From assembly GCF_020524045.1 (NCBI RefSeq), contig NZ_JAIVKL010000008.1:1-64000 (forward strand): DNA of 64,000 nucleotides, in the 5' to 3' direction. Source of the DNA: Metabacillus litoralis. GTDB taxonomy: Bacteria; Bacillota; Bacilli; Bacillales; Bacillaceae. The first letter of the stretch is position 1. Each line of letters starts with the position of its first letter. Position numbers and translations under genes: made by a program. The notes under the pieces were generated by a model. The model had not been told where the DNA came from and ran no database searches. It worked only from the letters and a program-made list of their open reading frames with translations. Positions 25,036 through 34,399 of the stretch are shown here, in pieces.

Positions 25036-25452
25036 ATGTCTGAACTCTATAAAGCTACCTTTTTAGTAAGAGTATTGGCAGGTATATAGGATTCAGTAAT
25101 TCTATTTACTCCCATAGCACTTATCCTTTTATTTATAACAGGAGACCTTTCGTTAGAATGGACACAAGGATTAATCTTTAATATCCTTTATTTAATTTAT
25201 CTAACTTTTTTGCCAATAATTTGGCGAGGGAAAGTTATTGGAAAGCGAATTTTAAACATACGGATTGAGAAATTAAATGGTGAGAGTTTAAGTATATCTG
25301 ATATGATAATGCGTGAAATTATTGGAAAATTTATATTAAGCTATGTAACTTTTGGCTTAACGATTATTGTAAGTGCCCTAATGGTTCTACTAAGGAAAGA
25401 TAAAAGAGCAATTCACGATTTATTGTCTGGGACACAGGTTTCTTCTGAATAA
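25036..25452 (+). pseudogene. RDD-family membrane protein gene with an early nonsense codon
   Basis: The ATG at 25036 follows GAGGTGAAG. The frame reads RVLAGI, then TAG at 25087-25089, then DSVILFTPIALILLFITG and continues to 25452 with the RDD signatures GKVIGKRILNIRIEKLNG and DKRAIHDLLSGTQVSS. Full length would be 138 residues with three helices. The stop falls in the first conserved RDD segment, so the gene is broken unless restarted downstream. Confidence 0.75.
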
Positions 25453-25680
25453 AGGATTAGTGAAAGATAACCTTCATAATTAGGTGTATAGTTAAGTTTT
25501 TGTATTGCTGTACTATGTATTTTTAATAAGAAAAGGTGCTATTTTACTAGCGAAGAAAGAAATTAAGAAGGAAATGGTAGCAATTTGACGAATGGGTATG
25601 TTGTAAATATTTTTCTATAAAAGAAGGGATTTGATGATTTAGATGGGAATGTTAAAAATCTAGTTCTTGAAACAGAAAGA

Positions 25681-26202
25681 TTGATATTGAGACCTTATGA
25701 AAAACAAGATGCTGAATCTGTGTTTAAGGTAGTAAGGTTAAAAGAAATTGCAGAGACTACGATTTCAATACCTCATCCATATCCAAGGGAAACCGCTGAC
25801 TGGTGGATTAACTTTGTAAGAGAGAATATGAAAAAATGTAGTGCATACGAATTTGGCTTATTTAGTAAGAATAGTCCAAATGAATATGTTGGTAATTGTG
25901 GTTTTGTCAGTATTTCAAGTCAACATAATAATGGTGAATTAGGTTATTTTATAAACCCTTACTACTGGAATCAAGGATACAGTACAGAAGCGTGCTCTAA
26001 ACTCGTTGAATTCGGCTTTAGTACACTTGGACTCGAAAGAATCTATGGTAGATGTATGGAAAAAAACATAGCTTCCAAGCTTGTAATGGAAAAGTGTGGA
26101 TTAAAAGTTGAAGGAATTGCAAAACATGAAGTTCTAAAATGGGATAAATATGAAGATGTTATTCATTTGGGTTTGGTAAGATCTGAATGGAATAACCTTT
26201 GA
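25681..26202 (+). CDS. GNAT N-acetyltransferase (RimJ/RimL type), 5' end doubtful
   Basis: The protein reads LILRPYEKQDAESVFKVV, then ELGYFINPYYWNQGYSTEAC and ERIYGRCMEKNIASKLVMEK, the acetyl-CoA binding and C-terminal signatures of RimJ/RimL-type acetyltransferases. The only start in frame is the TTG at 25681, with no ribosome site, yet the frame is open upstream and encodes the usual NLVLETER opening. An ATG at 25650 in another frame suggests a one-base indel near 25660, so the gene may be frameshifted. Confidence 0.75.
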   Translation: MILRPYEKQDAESVFKVVRLKEIAETTISIPHPYPRETADWWINFVRENMKKCSAYEFGLFSKNSPNEYVGNCGFVSISSQHNNGELGYFINPYYWNQGYSTEACSKLVEFGFSTLGLERIYGRCMEKNIASKLVMEKCGLKVEGIAKHEVLKWDKYEDVIHLGLVRSEWNNL

Positions 26203-26239
26203 TAATGAAAGCAATTTTGGTAACGACAGAATTGCTTTT

Positions 26240-26305
26240 TTAACTATCGGAGCGCAATTGTTAATAGATAGACAGTCGCTATTCATTAACGATGCAGGTT
26301 ATTTA
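26240..26305 (+). repeat. Array repeat
   Basis: ACTATCGGAGCGCAATTGTT-AATA-GACAGTCGCTATTC is followed by ATTAACGATGCAGGTTATTT. Confidence 0.7.
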
Positions 26306-26390
26306 TATGTATGTTAACTTAAATAGTATAATTGAATAATTCTCCTTAATTTTACAAATAGTAAAATAGTTAAATTTGAGGAGTGATATT

Positions 26391-26915
26391 ATGAAAAAGG
26401 CTTTTATTTTAACAAGCACATTAATAATAGCATTAACCTATAATCCTTTATATTCATTTGCCGAATTGAAACCTAATTTGTCTTCTAAATGTCTAGAGGA
26501 GATTAAGTATAGAAATGATACTCGTAATAAGCTTATAATGAATGATATTATTTCAACTTTCAATTTAGACATTGACCAGTCTGGTTATAGTGAACTTTCA
26601 TCAAGGGATTTGGATGCAGCCAATCTTATTTATGGAGGACGAATAGACGACACATTCTATAACTCATTAAATAAGCATTTTGAAACAGTACCAAGTACAC
26701 AAGGGAATCCAAGACTGTATGTTAGGCCATTAACTGCTTATTTACTTTACAAGGAATCAGACACCACAAATGTAATGGTGTCCCTTAAATTAAAGGGTAA
26801 TAAATGGAAAGTAGTTGAAGAGAAAAAGGCAAAAGGAAAAGAAGTAAAGTACAATAGAGTTAAGTGTGAAAAAGAATATCTAAAAAAGAGAAATGAATAT
26901 GAAAAAAATAACTGA
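26391..26915 (+). CDS. Secreted hypothetical protein, DUF3888-like
   Basis: The ATG at 26391 follows GAGGAGTGA. The 174-residue protein has a signal peptide ending YSFA before E. The mature part begins LKPNLSSKCLEEIKYRNDTR. The C-terminus is Lys-rich (CEKEYLKKRNEYEKNN). No catalytic motif was seen. Confidence 0.55.
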   Translation: MKKAFILTSTLIIALTYNPLYSFAELKPNLSSKCLEEIKYRNDTRNKLIMNDIISTFNLDIDQSGYSELSSRDLDAANLIYGGRIDDTFYNSLNKHFETVPSTQGNPRLYVRPLTAYLLYKESDTTNVMVSLKLKGNKWKVVEEKKAKGKEVKYNRVKCEKEYLKKRNEYEKNN

Positions 26916-27039
26916 AACTAGATACTAATGCTTTCTTTTAAGGCTTTGTTAAATTTTAAAGTTGTTTTTTATGTATATTAGGGAAGCCCATTCTTTAAAG
27001 AGGTTCCCCAATTCTTGTTAAGCTAACATTTTGGTTAGT

Positions 27040-27576
27040 TCAATTTACGCGACAACTATGCCACATACTTTTAAAATATTCGGACAATACACCTTCTCCT
27101 TGAAATCTATCTTCAAGAACAGCGTGTACCTGATAAAATTCATCTTTAAGTTTTCCCTCAGTATTAAGAAAAGTACCTAAGTACGAATATCTATACACTG
27201 GTTCATCTGGGCATAGTTCATAAGCAAGTTTTAACATCGAAATACCTTTTTCTTCCCAATATTCGTATTCACCAAAGTAATATGGGAACAGTGAAATCAT
27301 ATAACCAAAACACCAAAGAAAATCCTCATTTGTCATGTAATTAGCCATTCCAAAATGCGTAACTTCATTCAACACATTCTCTAACTCATCAAAATCTACA
27401 TCTTTAATCCCCAAAGGTCCCTCTTCGACTAAAACATACCAGCAAAAGAAACCTAGTCGAATAATAACTTTTAAGTCATTAGGTTTTTGCCGCCAATTCT
27501 TTATTAGGAGCGATTTAGCTTCATTCCATCTTTCCCGGCTTTCTAATGTATCAACTTCCTTCCATCTCCAATCCAT
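27040..27576 (-). CDS. Hypothetical TPR-like protein
   Basis: The 178-residue cytosolic protein is mostly helical, with helix pairs such as ERWNEAKSLLIKNWRQKPND and KGISMLKLAYELCPDEPVYR that resemble tetratricopeptide-like repeats. It contains many aromatic residues (EDFLWCFGYMISLFPYYFGE). It is on the minus strand, against the array direction. The family is probably DUF-type and unknown. Confidence 0.6.
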   Translation of the reverse strand: MDWRWKEVDTLESRERWNEAKSLLIKNWRQKPNDLKVIIRLGFFCWYVLVEEGPLGIKDVDFDELENVLNEVTHFGMANYMTNEDFLWCFGYMISLFPYYFGEYEYWEEKGISMLKLAYELCPDEPVYRYSYLGTFLNTEGKLKDEFYQVHAVLEDRFQGEGVLSEYFKSMWHSCRVN

Positions 27577-27634
27577 CAAAGTGATTCACCGCCTATCTTG
27601 CATTATATTTTCACAAAAGCAACTCAAACTTAAT

Positions 27635-27858
27635 AAGTATCGGTCATTTCAATGAAGATTGATTTCGTTACTACGATTATCCATCAAGCAAGATAGTTGT
27701 CAAGATTATTGGTTGCCAAACCTTTAAAACGATCTAACCATTGTTTCATACGAGAGTGGAGACTATTGACGTTCTGAACGTGGTATGAGTCTTTAATAAC
27801 GTATTTACCATCGATTATATCAATGAAATGAATAGCATTTGACGATGAGTTAATTTAC
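27635..27858 (-). mobile_element. IS1595-type transposase remnant
   Basis: The minus strand reads IDGKYVIKDSYHVQNVNSLH, then SRMKQWLDRFKGLATNNLDN and YLA before a TGA, with W...FRI-like codons after it. The HVQNVNSLHSRMK...GLATNNLDNYL pattern is the C-terminal end of ISXO2/IS1595-type DDE transposases. No start and a nonsense codon mean it is dead. Confidence 0.65.
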
Positions 27859-27994
27859 TAAGTTTTATTGTTTTTACTAATATATGTTGATTTAGCAGTA
27901 AATAATAATGTAATAAGCTTTACTATAGTAAAATAAGGTATATTATATTTATTGAATATATTTTCTTTAGAGACATGAAAAGTAGGTGAACAAA

Positions 27995-28144
27995 ATGGGG
28001 AAATATCAATTGGATACCAAAGGTCAGGTAGCTGTAACAAAATTTCATGAAAAACAGAAGCCTGCCAAATTCGATAAAAAGCAGCAACTTGAAAAGTTAC
28101 GTGAGGAGTATTTAAAAAAGAAGCAAAAACAAACAGATAAATAA
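27995..28144 (+). CDS. Small basic protein (49 residues)
   Basis: The ATG at 27995 follows AAAAGTAGGTGAAC. Sequence: MGKYQLDTKGQVAVTKFHEK, QKPAKFDKKQQLEKLREEYL, KKKQKQTDK. It is highly charged and probably helical in the second half, with a strong terminator right after. It is the type of short cytosolic protein widely conserved in Bacillus without known function. Confidence 0.6.
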   Translation: MGKYQLDTKGQVAVTKFHEKQKPAKFDKKQQLEKLREEYLKKKQKQTDK

Positions 28145-28152
28145 TATGAATG

Positions 28153-28187
28153 AAAACATAGGAAGAATAAAAATCCCCTATGTTTTT
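28153..28187 (+). terminator. Terminator of the small basic protein gene
   Basis: AAAACATAGG pairs with CCTATGTTTT and is followed by TCTTATT. Confidence 0.8.
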
Positions 28188-28607
28188 CTTATTCAAAGCT
28201 CCTTTTTCAATTGATGATAGAGTCTATTATTCCAAAAAATTTCAGATTCAGTGACAAAAAATTCGTTCTCAGATAGCTATTTCTTTCTGAAAATCAGTCG
28301 CAGAATCAATAAATAAACCGTTTCTTAGGATACAACAGAAATCTCCAGCAGACATGATCAATAAATAAAATGTTGGAGGTTGCAAGGTTAAAGAAATAAT
28401 TTATAGAACGAACTTTGAGCATTCCTTCAACAAAGGGTGCCTTTTTCTATATCAACAAAATAGGTGATTGATGTTGCAGGATACTTAAATAACAAAAAAT
28501 CCCAAAACTAATGTATAATCAATAATATCATTTATTATAGGTGTAGCGATCGTGGGATCTTGAACAATTAATCTTTATCTATTTATGGATGTTAAAGGAG
28601 GGGTTTG
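28188..28607. other. Intergenic stretch with one degenerate array repeat
   Basis: No gene is seen. A weak repeat-like part (CTGAAAATCAGTCGC at about 28297) may be an old hairpin half. The recognisable repeat is listed separately. Confidence 0.4.
28417..28485 (+). repeat. Array repeat, GCATTCC hairpin variant
   Basis: GAGCATTCCTT-CAAC-AAAGGGTGCCTTTTTC is followed by GATTGATGTTGCAGGATAC. It is the sister of the copy at 14917. Confidence 0.65.
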
Positions 28608-28802
28608 ATGAAACTTAGTCATAATTTAGATTTGTATATTATATTGATGCTTACAATTGGCATTCCAATAGTGACGATTATTCCAGGGTTTAATTTTCCT
28701 TTTTATATAGTTTACCCAGCTCAAGTTACAGGTTTAGTTCTTATTTTTCTTGGTTTATCTGCATCAATTGTACGACTTCAATCATATAAACCAAACAAGT
28801 AG
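28608..28802 (+). CDS. Two-helix small membrane protein
   Basis: The ATG at 28608 follows AAAGGAGGGG. The 64-residue protein has two helices (about 8-26 and 32-53). No family was recognised. Confidence 0.55.
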   Translation: MKLSHNLDLYIILMLTIGIPIVTIIPGFNFPFYIVYPAQVTGLVLIFLGLSASIVRLQSYKPNK

Positions 28803-28956
28803 ATTTTGCGGTCAATTTCTTTTGGATTTAAGAAAGATTATTGTGAAAAGTAACGGGGGATTTCGTTCAATAGCCATCTTCAACATACGAAGCGGTATTG
28901 TTAAATTAGTATACAATTTTTAATAGTTTATATCTTTAGGTTAAGGTGATGATTTT

Positions 28957-29499
28957 TTGATTGATTTATTTGAAGGGATGAAAACAGGTAATAGAAAACA
29001 ACAAGATGCATATTCAGTAATCATGGAACTAAATATTTTTCATGAGTTGAGAACCTACAATCCCGTTCTATGTGGAACTCTACCCATTGGGATAGATGTC
29101 GAGGGATCTGACCTAGATATTATTATGGAAGTACAGGAGTTAGAGCATTTTACAGAACAGCTGCAAACTTTGTACAATAATAAAGACAACTTTACGTTAA
29201 AACGAACAATTATAAGAGGAAGAGAAGTCGTTAAAGCAACATTTTTCTTTAATAATTTTGAATTTGAATTGTTTGGTCAAACTCAACTTGTACATAAGCA
29301 AAATGCCTATCTCCATATGATTATTGAACACAAACTGTTGCAAAAAGTTCCTAATCTTAAAGAGAAAGTAATAAATCTTAAAATACAAGGGTACAAGACA
29401 GAGGAAGCATTTTGTAAACTTTTAGACATTACTGGAGACCCTTATGAAGGTCTCATCAGACTTGGTGTTGAAGAAGGAATTGTAAAAGACCTAATTTGA
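28957..29499 (+). CDS. DUF4269 nucleotidyltransferase-fold protein
   Basis: The TTG at 28957 opens DLFEGMKTGNRKQQDAYSVI. The DUF4269 signature is clear: CGTLPIGIDVEGSDLDIIME (nucleotidyltransferase-like DLDI), FELFGQTQLVHKQNAYLHMI and GYKTEEAFCKLLDITGDPYE. The 180-residue length is normal. The family is thought to share the nucleotidyltransferase fold; its substrate is unknown. Confidence 0.88.
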   Translation: MIDLFEGMKTGNRKQQDAYSVIMELNIFHELRTYNPVLCGTLPIGIDVEGSDLDIIMEVQELEHFTEQLQTLYNNKDNFTLKRTIIRGREVVKATFFFNNFEFELFGQTQLVHKQNAYLHMIIEHKLLQKVPNLKEKVINLKIQGYKTEEAFCKLLDITGDPYEGLIRLGVEEGIVKDLI

Positions 29500-29659
29500 A
29501 ACAGCTTTTTCAACAATAAAGCGTTAATCTTCTAGAATGAGGAAATGTATTGAACATAAACTGGATAATTATGTTCAATTATTAAAATTTATAGTAATAA
29601 TGTATAAAATTCCACTTTGGGGGGATTGACGATTTGTATATTTCTAGATCTATTTATCT

Positions 29660-29995
29660 GTGTTAAAAAAAAATTATATGTTACTTGTTATTGCGTCATT
29701 ATTATCATTTTTAACTTTCTTTATTTGGGCGGGTTTACCTGTCTTTATAATAGGAACTGCTGTAGCAGAATTAACTACTAATTTGGGAGTTATTCATTTT
29801 TTTATTTGTCTTTCAGGAGGATTTCTATTCTCATTAATGTTTATACCAATCAATCTTCAAGTAGCTAAAAAAATTGCTGAGCTTAAGAATCGAAGTATGG
29901 TGAGTTCTTTTTTACGTATTGAAACGGCATGGATATTAATTTGCTCTGTAATTTTTGAGACCATTTTTGTTATTCTAATTGTTCTTCAACTATAG
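29660..29995 (+). CDS. Three-helix membrane protein
   Basis: The 111-residue protein has helices at about 8-32, 43-64 and 88-108. The GTG at 29660 has no ribosome site. GGGGGG at 29619 instead serves a TTG at 29635 that opens a ten-codon peptide ending across a run of nine A. Either translation is coupled or the gene has an indel in this stretch. Confidence 0.5.
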   Translation: MLKKNYMLLVIASLLSFLTFFIWAGLPVFIIGTAVAELTTNLGVIHFFICLSGGFLFSLMFIPINLQVAKKIAELKNRSMVSSFLRIETAWILICSVIFETIFVILIVLQL

Positions 29996-30015
29996 GGCAG
30001 TTTAGTTGAACAATT
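29981..30015. repeat. Array repeat, right-half palindrome only
   Basis: GTTCTTCAACTATAGGGCAG and TTTAGTTGAACAAT are inverted halves. It overlaps the end of the previous gene. Confidence 0.6.
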
Positions 30016-30060
30016 TAAGTAGTTAATATGGTTGTGGCATTAAAAGAATGGAGTGGAAAT

Positions 30061-30507
30061 TTGAAAAAATGGTTTTATCTATTGTCATTCATCTTCTTAT
30101 CAACAATAGTTATTTCTGTAATATATTTATATTTTCATTACAAATCAGAAGTAGAGAATAATCATAAGTACATCGAAGTTTCTCAAGAATTTGGTGAAAT
30201 AGAAGTAGAGAATGATAAAGTAAATGTGGCTTATCGAGTAAGAAATATAACGGATGAAGAGCTGAATTTAAGGTTTGATGATAATGAACGTCAAATAGAT
30301 GTGGCTATAGAAAGTGAAGTATCTGTAAAAAATGTAACTACTTCAACATCACATAGAGATAATATTTTTAGCCCTCATGAAACATGGGAGTATAAGATTG
30401 AAATAGAAACTAATGGGCAAATAAAAGGAGAAAATTTCATTGAAGTCCGATTCATCCCATACGGTGTTAAGACCCTTAGTTCAATTAGCACCGTGTGGGG
30501 TGAGTAA
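30061..30507 (+). CDS. Membrane-anchored extracellular protein
   Basis: The TTG at 30061 follows ATGGAGTGG; upstream codons from 30028 are less likely. The 148-residue protein has an anchor helix (about 3-21) and an extracellular beta-sandwich-like domain (NDKVNVAYRVRNITDEELNL, SPHETWEYKIEIETNGQIKG). No enzyme motif was seen. Confidence 0.55.
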   Translation: MKKWFYLLSFIFLSTIVISVIYLYFHYKSEVENNHKYIEVSQEFGEIEVENDKVNVAYRVRNITDEELNLRFDDNERQIDVAIESEVSVKNVTTSTSHRDNIFSPHETWEYKIEIETNGQIKGENFIEVRFIPYGVKTLSSISTVWGE

Positions 30508-30641
30508 TTGTTAAAAGTGTTATTGAATTAGTGCAGCTCCATAGTTTATTGACTAGTTGTTATATTATTAGGGGTTTGTTTGGAGTACCTAGTATATTAT
30601 TACGGTAGTAAAATATTTAAAAAAACATTGAAAACATAATA

Positions 30642-30672
30642 AAAGGATCTTCCAGTCATGGAATCTTTTTAG
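30642..30672. terminator. Bidirectional terminator
   Basis: AAAGGATCTTCCA pairs with TGGAATCTTTTT around GTCA. It lies between two convergent genes. Confidence 0.7.
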
Positions 30673-30702
30673 AAACTATAATAATATTTCAACGTAATGA
30701 AA

Positions 30703-30936
30703 TCACTTTTTTTGTGCTTCCCATTTAAGAAAAACCTGAGTGAAAAAAAATGCCAGAAATGCTGCAATAGCAGAAATAAACAAGTTAATCATGCTGTCTA
30801 GAGATGCGAGAATGACGATGTGATTATGATGAGATTTAGAATGGTGATTAATGATAAATATAATAATCATTGCTAATTTCTGACACACAGGAAAGAATAA
30901 ACCAAATAACATCATGAAAAAGAGATATTTTTTCAT
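30703..30936 (-). CDS. Small His-rich membrane protein
   Basis: The ATG at 30936 follows AAAGGAAA on the minus strand. The 77-residue protein has helices at about 4-31 and 46-67, separated by a His-rich loop (INHHSKSHHNHIVI) that could bind metal. The function is unknown. Confidence 0.55.
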   Translation of the reverse strand: MKKYLFFMMLFGLFFPVCQKLAMIIIFIINHHSKSHHNHIVILASLDSMINLFISAIAAFLAFFFTQVFLKWEAQKK

Positions 30937-31214
30937 ACCAGTTTCCTTTCACAGTACTTTTTATCAAGATATTATAACTAGTCCAATTTTATGTATTTAA
31001 AAAATGTGAAAAGATGTTAGAAGTTCGTTGAAAATGTGCAGAAATAGAAGGTAATTGGTCACTATCAGGTCTTAGGAGTTCAATAATAATTGATATAAGT
31101 ATTCCTCTAGCGAACCAAGTTTGTTTAATCGAAAATTATAATAGATATTGTAAAATCAGAGCATTAATGCTTTTAGTATAAAAGGTGTAATAAAGATTAG
31201 TAGGGTGAGAATGA

Positions 31215-31858
31215 ATGGGGAATATTTTGAATGAGATTCGTAGACCAATAGAAATACCACTTTCAAGGAAATTATTAAATTCGACTTTACTATTTATGTT
31301 AGGAATAATTTTAGGAATAATTTCCAAGTTACTTGATACAACTTTAAGTAATTCATTACCCTATTATCTTGAAATATTAGATTTGAAAAATTTCTTTTCT
31401 CGCATGGGAGTTTGGATTTTCCTAGCAGTAGTAATATCTTTGTATAGCAAATCACCTATTAGGTCTGCCATTAATGTCTTTTTGTTTTTTGTAGGCATGG
31501 TAGGTGGATATTATCTCTACACAATTCTAATTGCTGGATTTTTCCCAAAATCATATATGACGATTTGGATTGGTATTACTGTTATTTCACCATTGTTAGC
31601 TTTTGTTTGTTGGTATGCTAAAGGAAAAGGCATTATTTCTATATCAACTGCATCTATAATTTTTATATTTATTTCAAGACAGTCTTTTACATTTGGATTT
31701 TGGTATTTCGATATTAGTTATATTATTAATTGTTACTTTGGATAGTCACGATTTTTATTTTATATCAGTCACCTAAACAAATAATCAAGGTGGCTACTAT
31801 AGGATTATTTCTCTACTTCTTAACGGCTCAAATCAATTTATTTTGGGGAATGTTGTAG
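31215..31858 (+). pseudogene. DUF6518-like multi-pass membrane protein, frameshifted near its end
   Basis: The frame 31215-31745 gives 176 residues with five helices (RRPIEIPLSRKLLNSTLLFM; RSAINVFLFFVGMVGGYYLY; IWIGITVISPLLAFVCWYAK), a pattern of DUF6518. It stops after CYFG. A shifted frame immediately continues VTIFILYQSPKQIIKVATIG and LFLYFLTAQINLFWGML to the TAG at 31858, the hydrophobic ending expected. An indel near 31740 probably truncates the protein. Confidence 0.55.
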
Positions 31859-31907
31859 CTTTTATCTTCACTTTATTCTTATATGGACTGTTTATTATTT
31901 CAATTAA

Positions 31908-31956
31908 ATTAACGGGTGAAATTGTTTATTAAGAACAGTTGAATCTTTTTGCAAAC
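31908..31956 (+). repeat. Array repeat
   Basis: ATTAACGGGTGAAATTGTTT-ATTAAG-AACAGTTGAATC is followed by TTTTTGCAAAC. Confidence 0.65.
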
Positions 31957-31998
31957 TAATAATGTTTAACAATAAGTAAAGAATTAGGATTGATATTC

Positions 31999-32244
31999 AT
32001 GAATGACAAAGGCTCAAAAAAAAATAATAATGTAAATGCAATACTTTCTTTAATTATAGGGATAATATCGATTTTTGGACTTATTTTTATTAAAGAAGGA
32101 ACGCTTCTTAGTATTGCTGGACTAATATTGGGTGTAATGAGTTTGAAAGAAACAAATGTTAAACTATTAGGTGAAAAATTGAGTTTAGTAGGTATTGTTT
32201 TTAATTTGATAGGCTTTACTGGATTGATTATTTTATCAGTGTAA
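31999..32244 (+). CDS. DUF4190-like membrane protein
   Basis: The ATG at 31999 begins MNDKGSKKNNNVNAILSLII. The 81-residue protein shows two paired helices typical of DUF4190 (LSLIIGIISIFGLIF; LLSIAGLILGVMSLKE; LVGIVFNLIGFTGLIILS). Its role is unknown. Confidence 0.65.
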   Translation: MNDKGSKKNNNVNAILSLIIGIISIFGLIFIKEGTLLSIAGLILGVMSLKETNVKLLGEKLSLVGIVFNLIGFTGLIILSV

Positions 32245-32273
32245 GTATTATCAAATAACCAGATAACTTTTAC

Positions 32274-32310
32274 AAGCCAGTGTTCAATAAGAACAGTTGC
32301 TTTTTCCAAA
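32274..32310 (+). repeat. Array repeat, hairpin half
   Basis: GCCAGTGTTC-AATAA-GAACAGTTGCTTTTTC. The stem and T run are clear; the right half is lost. Confidence 0.7.
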
Positions 32311-32588
32311 AAGGCGATTTTCATTTTCATGTATGAAATGAAGCAAAAGGTGTTATTTTTCGTTCAGTAAAATATTACCCTCGAAATCAAGGGGATAAGC
32401 CTTTATTCCCATCGCTAATTATCGATGCGATAAAGAGTTAGTTATTTAGCTAACGGCTAGCTTTAGTGAAAATTTCATCAATACAAGAATGTGTATGTTT
32501 AAGAATTAGAAGAAGTAAGTGGAACATGGATTGTTGAATCTAACTATGGCTGAACGATCCAAATTATTAGAAAAGGTGAGCCCCTAAT

Positions 32589-33041
32589 TTGAAAATAGAA
32601 AATAGAGTAGCGATGATTGTAATGTGTCTGCTGATAATTGCAGCATTAATAAAATTTTTCGATGAGGAAGATATCTGGGATGTTAATGAAAAACGGTTAA
32701 AAGAAGAAATCCTTTCGATAGATGAATCTGTAGATAAGGTGAATTTATTAGATGTCACACCGTTTGAGTGGGATGTTGCCTATTCGTTTAATCCTTATAC
32801 AAGTATTGAAGATGTATATGAAACGGTTGGGTACAAGTGGGATGACATGACAGAAACCGTCAATGAGGGAATGAACCAGATCGTTTTTATGAATAATGGA
32901 CAGGTGATTTGTTATGTATATGGGTATCCCGAGAATAATAAATACGGAATTGATTTTCATACGCAAATGCTTACACCTGATGTGCAATTGACATTTAAGG
33001 TAGACAGGAGTAATGGAATAAACTATCTTTTTCGTGATTAG
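32589..33041 (+). CDS. Signal-anchored hypothetical protein
   Basis: The TTG at 32589 follows AAAAGGTGAG. The 150-residue protein has one N-terminal helix (about 8-22) and a soluble domain (PYTSIEDVYETVGYKWDDMT; NNGQVICYVYGYPENNKYGI). Cell-surface location is likely. The family was not named. Confidence 0.55.
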   Translation: MKIENRVAMIVMCLLIIAALIKFFDEEDIWDVNEKRLKEEILSIDESVDKVNLLDVTPFEWDVAYSFNPYTSIEDVYETVGYKWDDMTETVNEGMNQIVFMNNGQVICYVYGYPENNKYGIDFHTQMLTPDVQLTFKVDRSNGINYLFRD

Positions 33042-33129
33042 TAAAAGGATGGAACTTACCTGTATTATTTAGCATCTAGAAATACTTGTCATGCGATTTA
33101 ATACATTACTATTTGGAAGGAAGTGTAGG

Positions 33130-33627
33130 ATGAAACAACTTTATATAAAACAAAAGGTATTCAGTCTAAGTGGCAAGTTTACGGTTAAGGATCAGCAGGA
33201 GAAGGATGTGTTTTATGTAGAGGGCAGCTTTCTGAAAATCCCAAAAACATTCTCCATTATGAATACAGCAAAAGATGAAATTGCCCTTATTACGAAAAAA
33301 GTGTTTAGCTTTTTACCGAAGTTTTTTGTTGAGGTAAATGGTAGTGAAATCTTTACGATAAAGAAAGAGTTTTCTTTCTTCAAAGCACGTTATACGATTG
33401 ATATGGAAGATATTGAAGTACAAGGTAACTGGTGGGATATGGAATTTAAGGTCTTGCAACGAGGTGAAGTAATCGGTCAAGTGAGCAAGGAGTGGTTCAC
33501 TTGGGGCGACAGTTACAAAGTCCAAATAATGAAAGAGGAGATGGAAACCATCATTATCGCATTAGTTGTAGCGATTGATTGTGTAAAGGCTGATGAAGCA
33601 GCTGCCACATCATCATCTAATGTTTAA
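33130..33627 (+). CDS. LURP-one-related (YxjI-like) protein
   Basis: The ATG at 33130 follows GGAAGGAAGTG; upstream codons lack a site. The 165-residue protein matches the LOR/YxjI fold by its pattern: YIKQKVFSLSGKFTVKDQQE, VEGSFLKIPKTFSIMNTAKD, VEVNGSEIFTIKKEFSFFKA. These 12-strand barrels resemble tubby/scramblase domains. The role in Bacillus is unknown. Confidence 0.8.
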   Translation: MKQLYIKQKVFSLSGKFTVKDQQEKDVFYVEGSFLKIPKTFSIMNTAKDEIALITKKVFSFLPKFFVEVNGSEIFTIKKEFSFFKARYTIDMEDIEVQGNWWDMEFKVLQRGEVIGQVSKEWFTWGDSYKVQIMKEEMETIIIALVVAIDCVKADEAAATSSSNV

Positions 33628-33845
33628 AATAGGGGACAAAAATAGTTGATGGTGTTGGATGAAAAATGATCTAGCAGTCATAAAGTATTTTATATGATTT
33701 TGCTGCGGTTTTCAGTTTGATTATTTGGAGTTTAGTATTAAAGACCTTTAATCTTAATTAAAGTAATTGGTAACGAATGCTTTATATAAAGTAAATTCGT
33801 ACCTTTGGTTATAGGAGAGAAAGAAGTTGATAGGAGAGTAAGACA

Positions 33846-34352
33846 TTGAAATATTATTTGTATGATTTGCACGTAGCCCTAAACATGGACAACATCAGTG
33901 AAAAAGAAAATGATTTCAATGATAAACAGTTGCAACAGAATATTGCTCGATATCAAGAGATATACAAAACACTATCTGACCGGTTACCATCTGATGTTTA
34001 TCAACACTTTCACTCTTGGGGGTTTCATGATTACCATTTAACAAAAATGGAGTTAGAACATAAAAGTTTAGTAGATTTAAGTGTTCATTTCACACTTTCA
34101 AGTGATGTAGAAAATAAAGATCAAGAGAAAAAATGGTTATTAAGTTTTAATAAAGTCTCTTTTTATCATTTTCAACACCATAATTATGATAATGAACAAA
34201 GCATCTTTCATAAAGAGATAGACAATTGGTTATATCAAGAATTCTTACCGATTGACAACGCAACATTATCATTTGAAGTATTATTTGAATCAGGAGCAAA
34301 CATTTTATTACATTTTCCAAGCAACTTTGTTGCGATTAAAAGAATAAAATAG
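33846..34352 (+). CDS. Hypothetical cytosolic protein
   Basis: The TTG at 33846 follows TAGGAGAG. The 168-residue protein is rich in His and aromatic residues (YQHFHSWGFHDYHLTKMELE; LLSFNKVSFYHFQHHNYDNE) with no signal or membrane segment. It resembles immunity-type or DUF4085-like proteins only loosely. Confidence 0.55.
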   Translation: MKYYLYDLHVALNMDNISEKENDFNDKQLQQNIARYQEIYKTLSDRLPSDVYQHFHSWGFHDYHLTKMELEHKSLVDLSVHFTLSSDVENKDQEKKWLLSFNKVSFYHFQHHNYDNEQSIFHKEIDNWLYQEFLPIDNATLSFEVLFESGANILLHFPSNFVAIKRIK

Positions 34353-34399
34353 AGACTGTATTTATTGCAAAAATGAGGCAAGAGTTGAAGAATAAATTA

